Positions 25,071-26,305 of a stretch of 26,305 bases of DNA are shown one piece after another. The number at the start of each line of letters is the position of its first letter. Positions within the stretch are counted from its first letter, which is position 1. Under the pieces are notes generated by a model. The model searched no databases, was not told the DNA's origin, and saw only the letters and a program-made list of their open reading frames with translations. A program made the translations under genes and the position numbers. The stretch is from Lachnospiraceae bacterium UBA1766 (lineage in GTDB: Bacteria; Bacillota; Clostridia; Lachnospirales; Lachnospiraceae): NCBI GenBank assembly GCA_002314715.1, contig DCGY01000002.1, positions 34,258-60,562 on the forward strand. Direction: 5' to 3'.

Positions 25071-26168
25071 TCAATCGCGTTTCTCCACTACAAACGCTGT
25101 AGGAAGTCTCCAGGAAGAAGTTGCATAATACAAGGTTACACTGGTCATTTCATATGCGCCGTCATAGTACATGGCAGAAGAACTACCACCATCCAGATTT
25201 CCGGCATTGACTGCACCATAATCCTGCATAATTGCAATCAAATCTGCAGCAGTTGCTCCCAAATGACCGGAAGCTCCTCGTCCGTCGGTAACCAGCATCA
25301 AAACAGTACCGTCTGCTCTCTGTCCGATAACGGTTCTGGGATTTGCGCCGCTTCCGTTACCACTGATTTCTCTGGCCTCTCCGTTAATAATCAATTTCAC
25401 AAAATGGTTGCTGTCTCCGCTATCTACATCCTTAAAGCTTACCGCATCGCGAATCTGAAGCTCCTCAACCATTTCCTGCACCTTGGATGCCGTCATATTT
25501 CCGATGGTACGGATTACCAAAATATCATCCTTGGTAAAGCCCACCATAACATCACCATACTGGGGAACATTGTATAAAATCTTACCGTCACTGACTACAA
25601 GACCTTTGGGCATACCACCCCAGTTACCCTCGGAATAGTATTCACCGCCGTTAATACCTGCCAGACAATCTGCATTGGTTACCAATTCTTCCAAGGTCTG
25701 ACCATTCTTGCTGTGATTGGTATCTGACCAGGGGTAAATGGTAGCAAGCTTTACTCTGGAGGGGTCATTGATAATCATCATTTTGGCATAGAAGGAACGG
25801 CCGGAAATCTCCTCGATCGTGATTGCATCCCGGTCAAAACTTTCCTGATTTTCTCCGTTTTCTCCCGTGGTATCCTCTCCCGGCTTCTGAATGTTTATCA
25901 ATCCCATATCAACTTCCTGGGTCTGCTCTGCCATACCGTTTCTGCCGGTAATCGCCAGTATTTCTTCTTCACTGAAATACCAGGAAGCCAAAAACTTCAT
26001 TTGTCCCGTTTCCAAAATAGTAGATACAAATAAATCTCTCGCTGCCAGGGACGGACCATGGCAAATGGAATAAAGTGTTATGTACGCACCTGCAAAGGTA
26101 ACTACCAAAAAGGTAACCAATACCAGCAGGATACGAAGCAATACTTTTTTAACTGTTTTTTTCTTCAT
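25071..26168 (-). CDS. Membrane-anchored phosphodiester glycosidase (NAGPA domain, PF09992)
   Basis: A 365-residue protein with a basic N-terminus (MKKKTVKK) and a membrane segment (about 9-33), then a variable linker and the NAGPA domain (about 120-362). Characteristic motifs are LAGINGGEYY (169-178), NPRTVIGQ (276-283), VTDGRGASGHLG (293-304) and GNLDGGSSSAMYYDG (323-337). The mammalian relative removes GlcNAc from phosphodiester-linked mannose; bacterial members are thought to cleave sugar-phosphodiester bonds in envelope polymers, but the substrate here is unknown. The ATG at 26168 has TTGGAG 5 bases upstream; a longer in-frame form reaches 26252 but would overlap the promoter. It is the first gene of the unit behind a consensus promoter. 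Confidence 0.88.
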   Translation of the reverse strand: MKKKTVKKVLLRILLVLVTFLVVTFAGAYITLYSICHGPSLAARDLFVSTILETGQMKFLASWYFSEEEILAITGRNGMAEQTQEVDMGLINIQKPGEDTTGENGENQESFDRDAITIEEISGRSFYAKMMIINDPSRVKLATIYPWSDTNHSKNGQTLEELVTNADCLAGINGGEYYSEGNWGGMPKGLVVSDGKILYNVPQYGDVMVGFTKDDILVIRTIGNMTASKVQEMVEELQIRDAVSFKDVDSGDSNHFVKLIINGEAREISGNGSGANPRTVIGQRADGTVLMLVTDGRGASGHLGATAADLIAIMQDYGAVNAGNLDGGSSSAMYYDGAYEMTSVTLYYATSSWRLPTAFVVEKRD

Positions 26169-26213
26169 GTCTGCTCCAATTTTTTCTTGTGTAACTAACA
26201 ACATCGACAATAT

Positions 26214-26242
26214 ATTATAATCTCTTGCCCATGTTTTGTCAA
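26214..26242 (-). promoter_or_regulatory. Consensus sigma-A promoter of the glycosidase unit
   Basis: On the minus strand a perfect TTGACA (26242-26237) and a perfect TATAAT (26219-26214) are 17 bases apart. The transcript leader would be about 40 bases. The -35 box is only 5 bases from the structured element at 26248-26305. Confidence 0.93.
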
Positions 26243-26247
26243 ATCCC

Positions 26248-26305
26248 GCCAACCAAACGTCACGAATGTTTAACGTGACGTTTCTCGCAGCGAAGCTGGG
26301 TTGGC
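26248..26305. other. 58-base three-way-junction inverted-repeat element
   Basis: The last 58 bases fold completely: an outer stem GCCAACC (26248-26254) with GGTTGGC (26299-26305); a 10-bp perfect stem AAACGTCACG/CGTGACGTTT (26255-26264 and 26274-26283) with a 9-base loop; four unpaired bases CTCG; and a small hairpin CAGC-GAA-GCTG (26288-26298). It has no T-run on either side within view. Nature unknown: it could be a dispersed repeat, a protein-binding palindrome, the end of a structured RNA or an attachment-type site. The window ends exactly at the outer stem, so it may extend further. Confidence 0.6.

Noticed and set aside
26248..26305. CRISPR repeat or tRNA at the right edge
   Set aside because: Only one copy of the palindrome is present, with no spacers, and the fold lacks tRNA arms and conserved T-loop sequence.

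Overview
The window looks like a chromosomal segment of a Gram-positive, low/medium-GC Clostridia bacterium, most likely a Lachnospiraceae member. The basis is the gene order era-yqzL-recO-glyS-alaS-rpsU, sigma-A type promoters (TTGACA/TATAAT), strong GGAGG ribosome binding sites, a dimeric-type glycyl-tRNA synthetase, and families typical of that group (PF06541 membrane protein, DUF4349 lipoprotein, giant fused acyl-CoA dehydratase activase). Every gene lies on the minus strand except one, the 4.2 kb gene at 15848-20086. No tRNA, rRNA, CRISPR array, insertion sequence or phage gene is visible. No gene-free stretch exceeds about 220 bases.

Layout from the left. The 5' end of scpA (chromosome condensation) is cut by the left edge. 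To its right, and so upstream in transcription, come a calcineurin-type phosphoesterase, a D-Ala-D-Ala carboxypeptidase and a PF06541 membrane protein, then rpsU with its own very strong promoter and a perfect terminator. Next are alaS and glyS as a two-gene synthetase operon, preceded by a promoter and a hairpin leader that is not a T-box. Then recO, a YqzL-like small gene and era form a second operon; its promoter overlaps the terminator of the next unit. That unit (about 9.4-15.6 kb, read right to left) is rhomboid-like membrane protein, sigma-factor-like protein, small unknown protein, M16C metalloprotease and DUF4349 lipoprotein.

After a divergent promoter region comes the 1412-residue fused activase/dehydratase-like iron-sulfur protein, closed by a 16-bp terminator hairpin that also separates it from the facing unit. 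From there to the right edge is an envelope and export region: a MacA/HlyD-like adaptor, a MacB-type ABC ATPase and permease (translationally coupled), a TcaA/NTF2-like single-pass membrane protein, and a phosphodiester glycosidase (NAGPA domain) with a consensus sigma-A promoter. Directly upstream of that promoter, the last 58 bases of the window fold as a complete three-way junction that no gene explains.

The most interesting items are: the sigma-like protein that appears to lack the promoter-recognition regions and sits in an operon with a catalytically dead rhomboid-like protein; the lone giant iron-sulfur protein with two activase modules; the terminal three-way-junction element; a divergent AlaRS with a cysteine cluster in its catalytic domain; and the A8 tract joining yqzL to recO. 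I see no wholly new system that can be proved from sequence alone.
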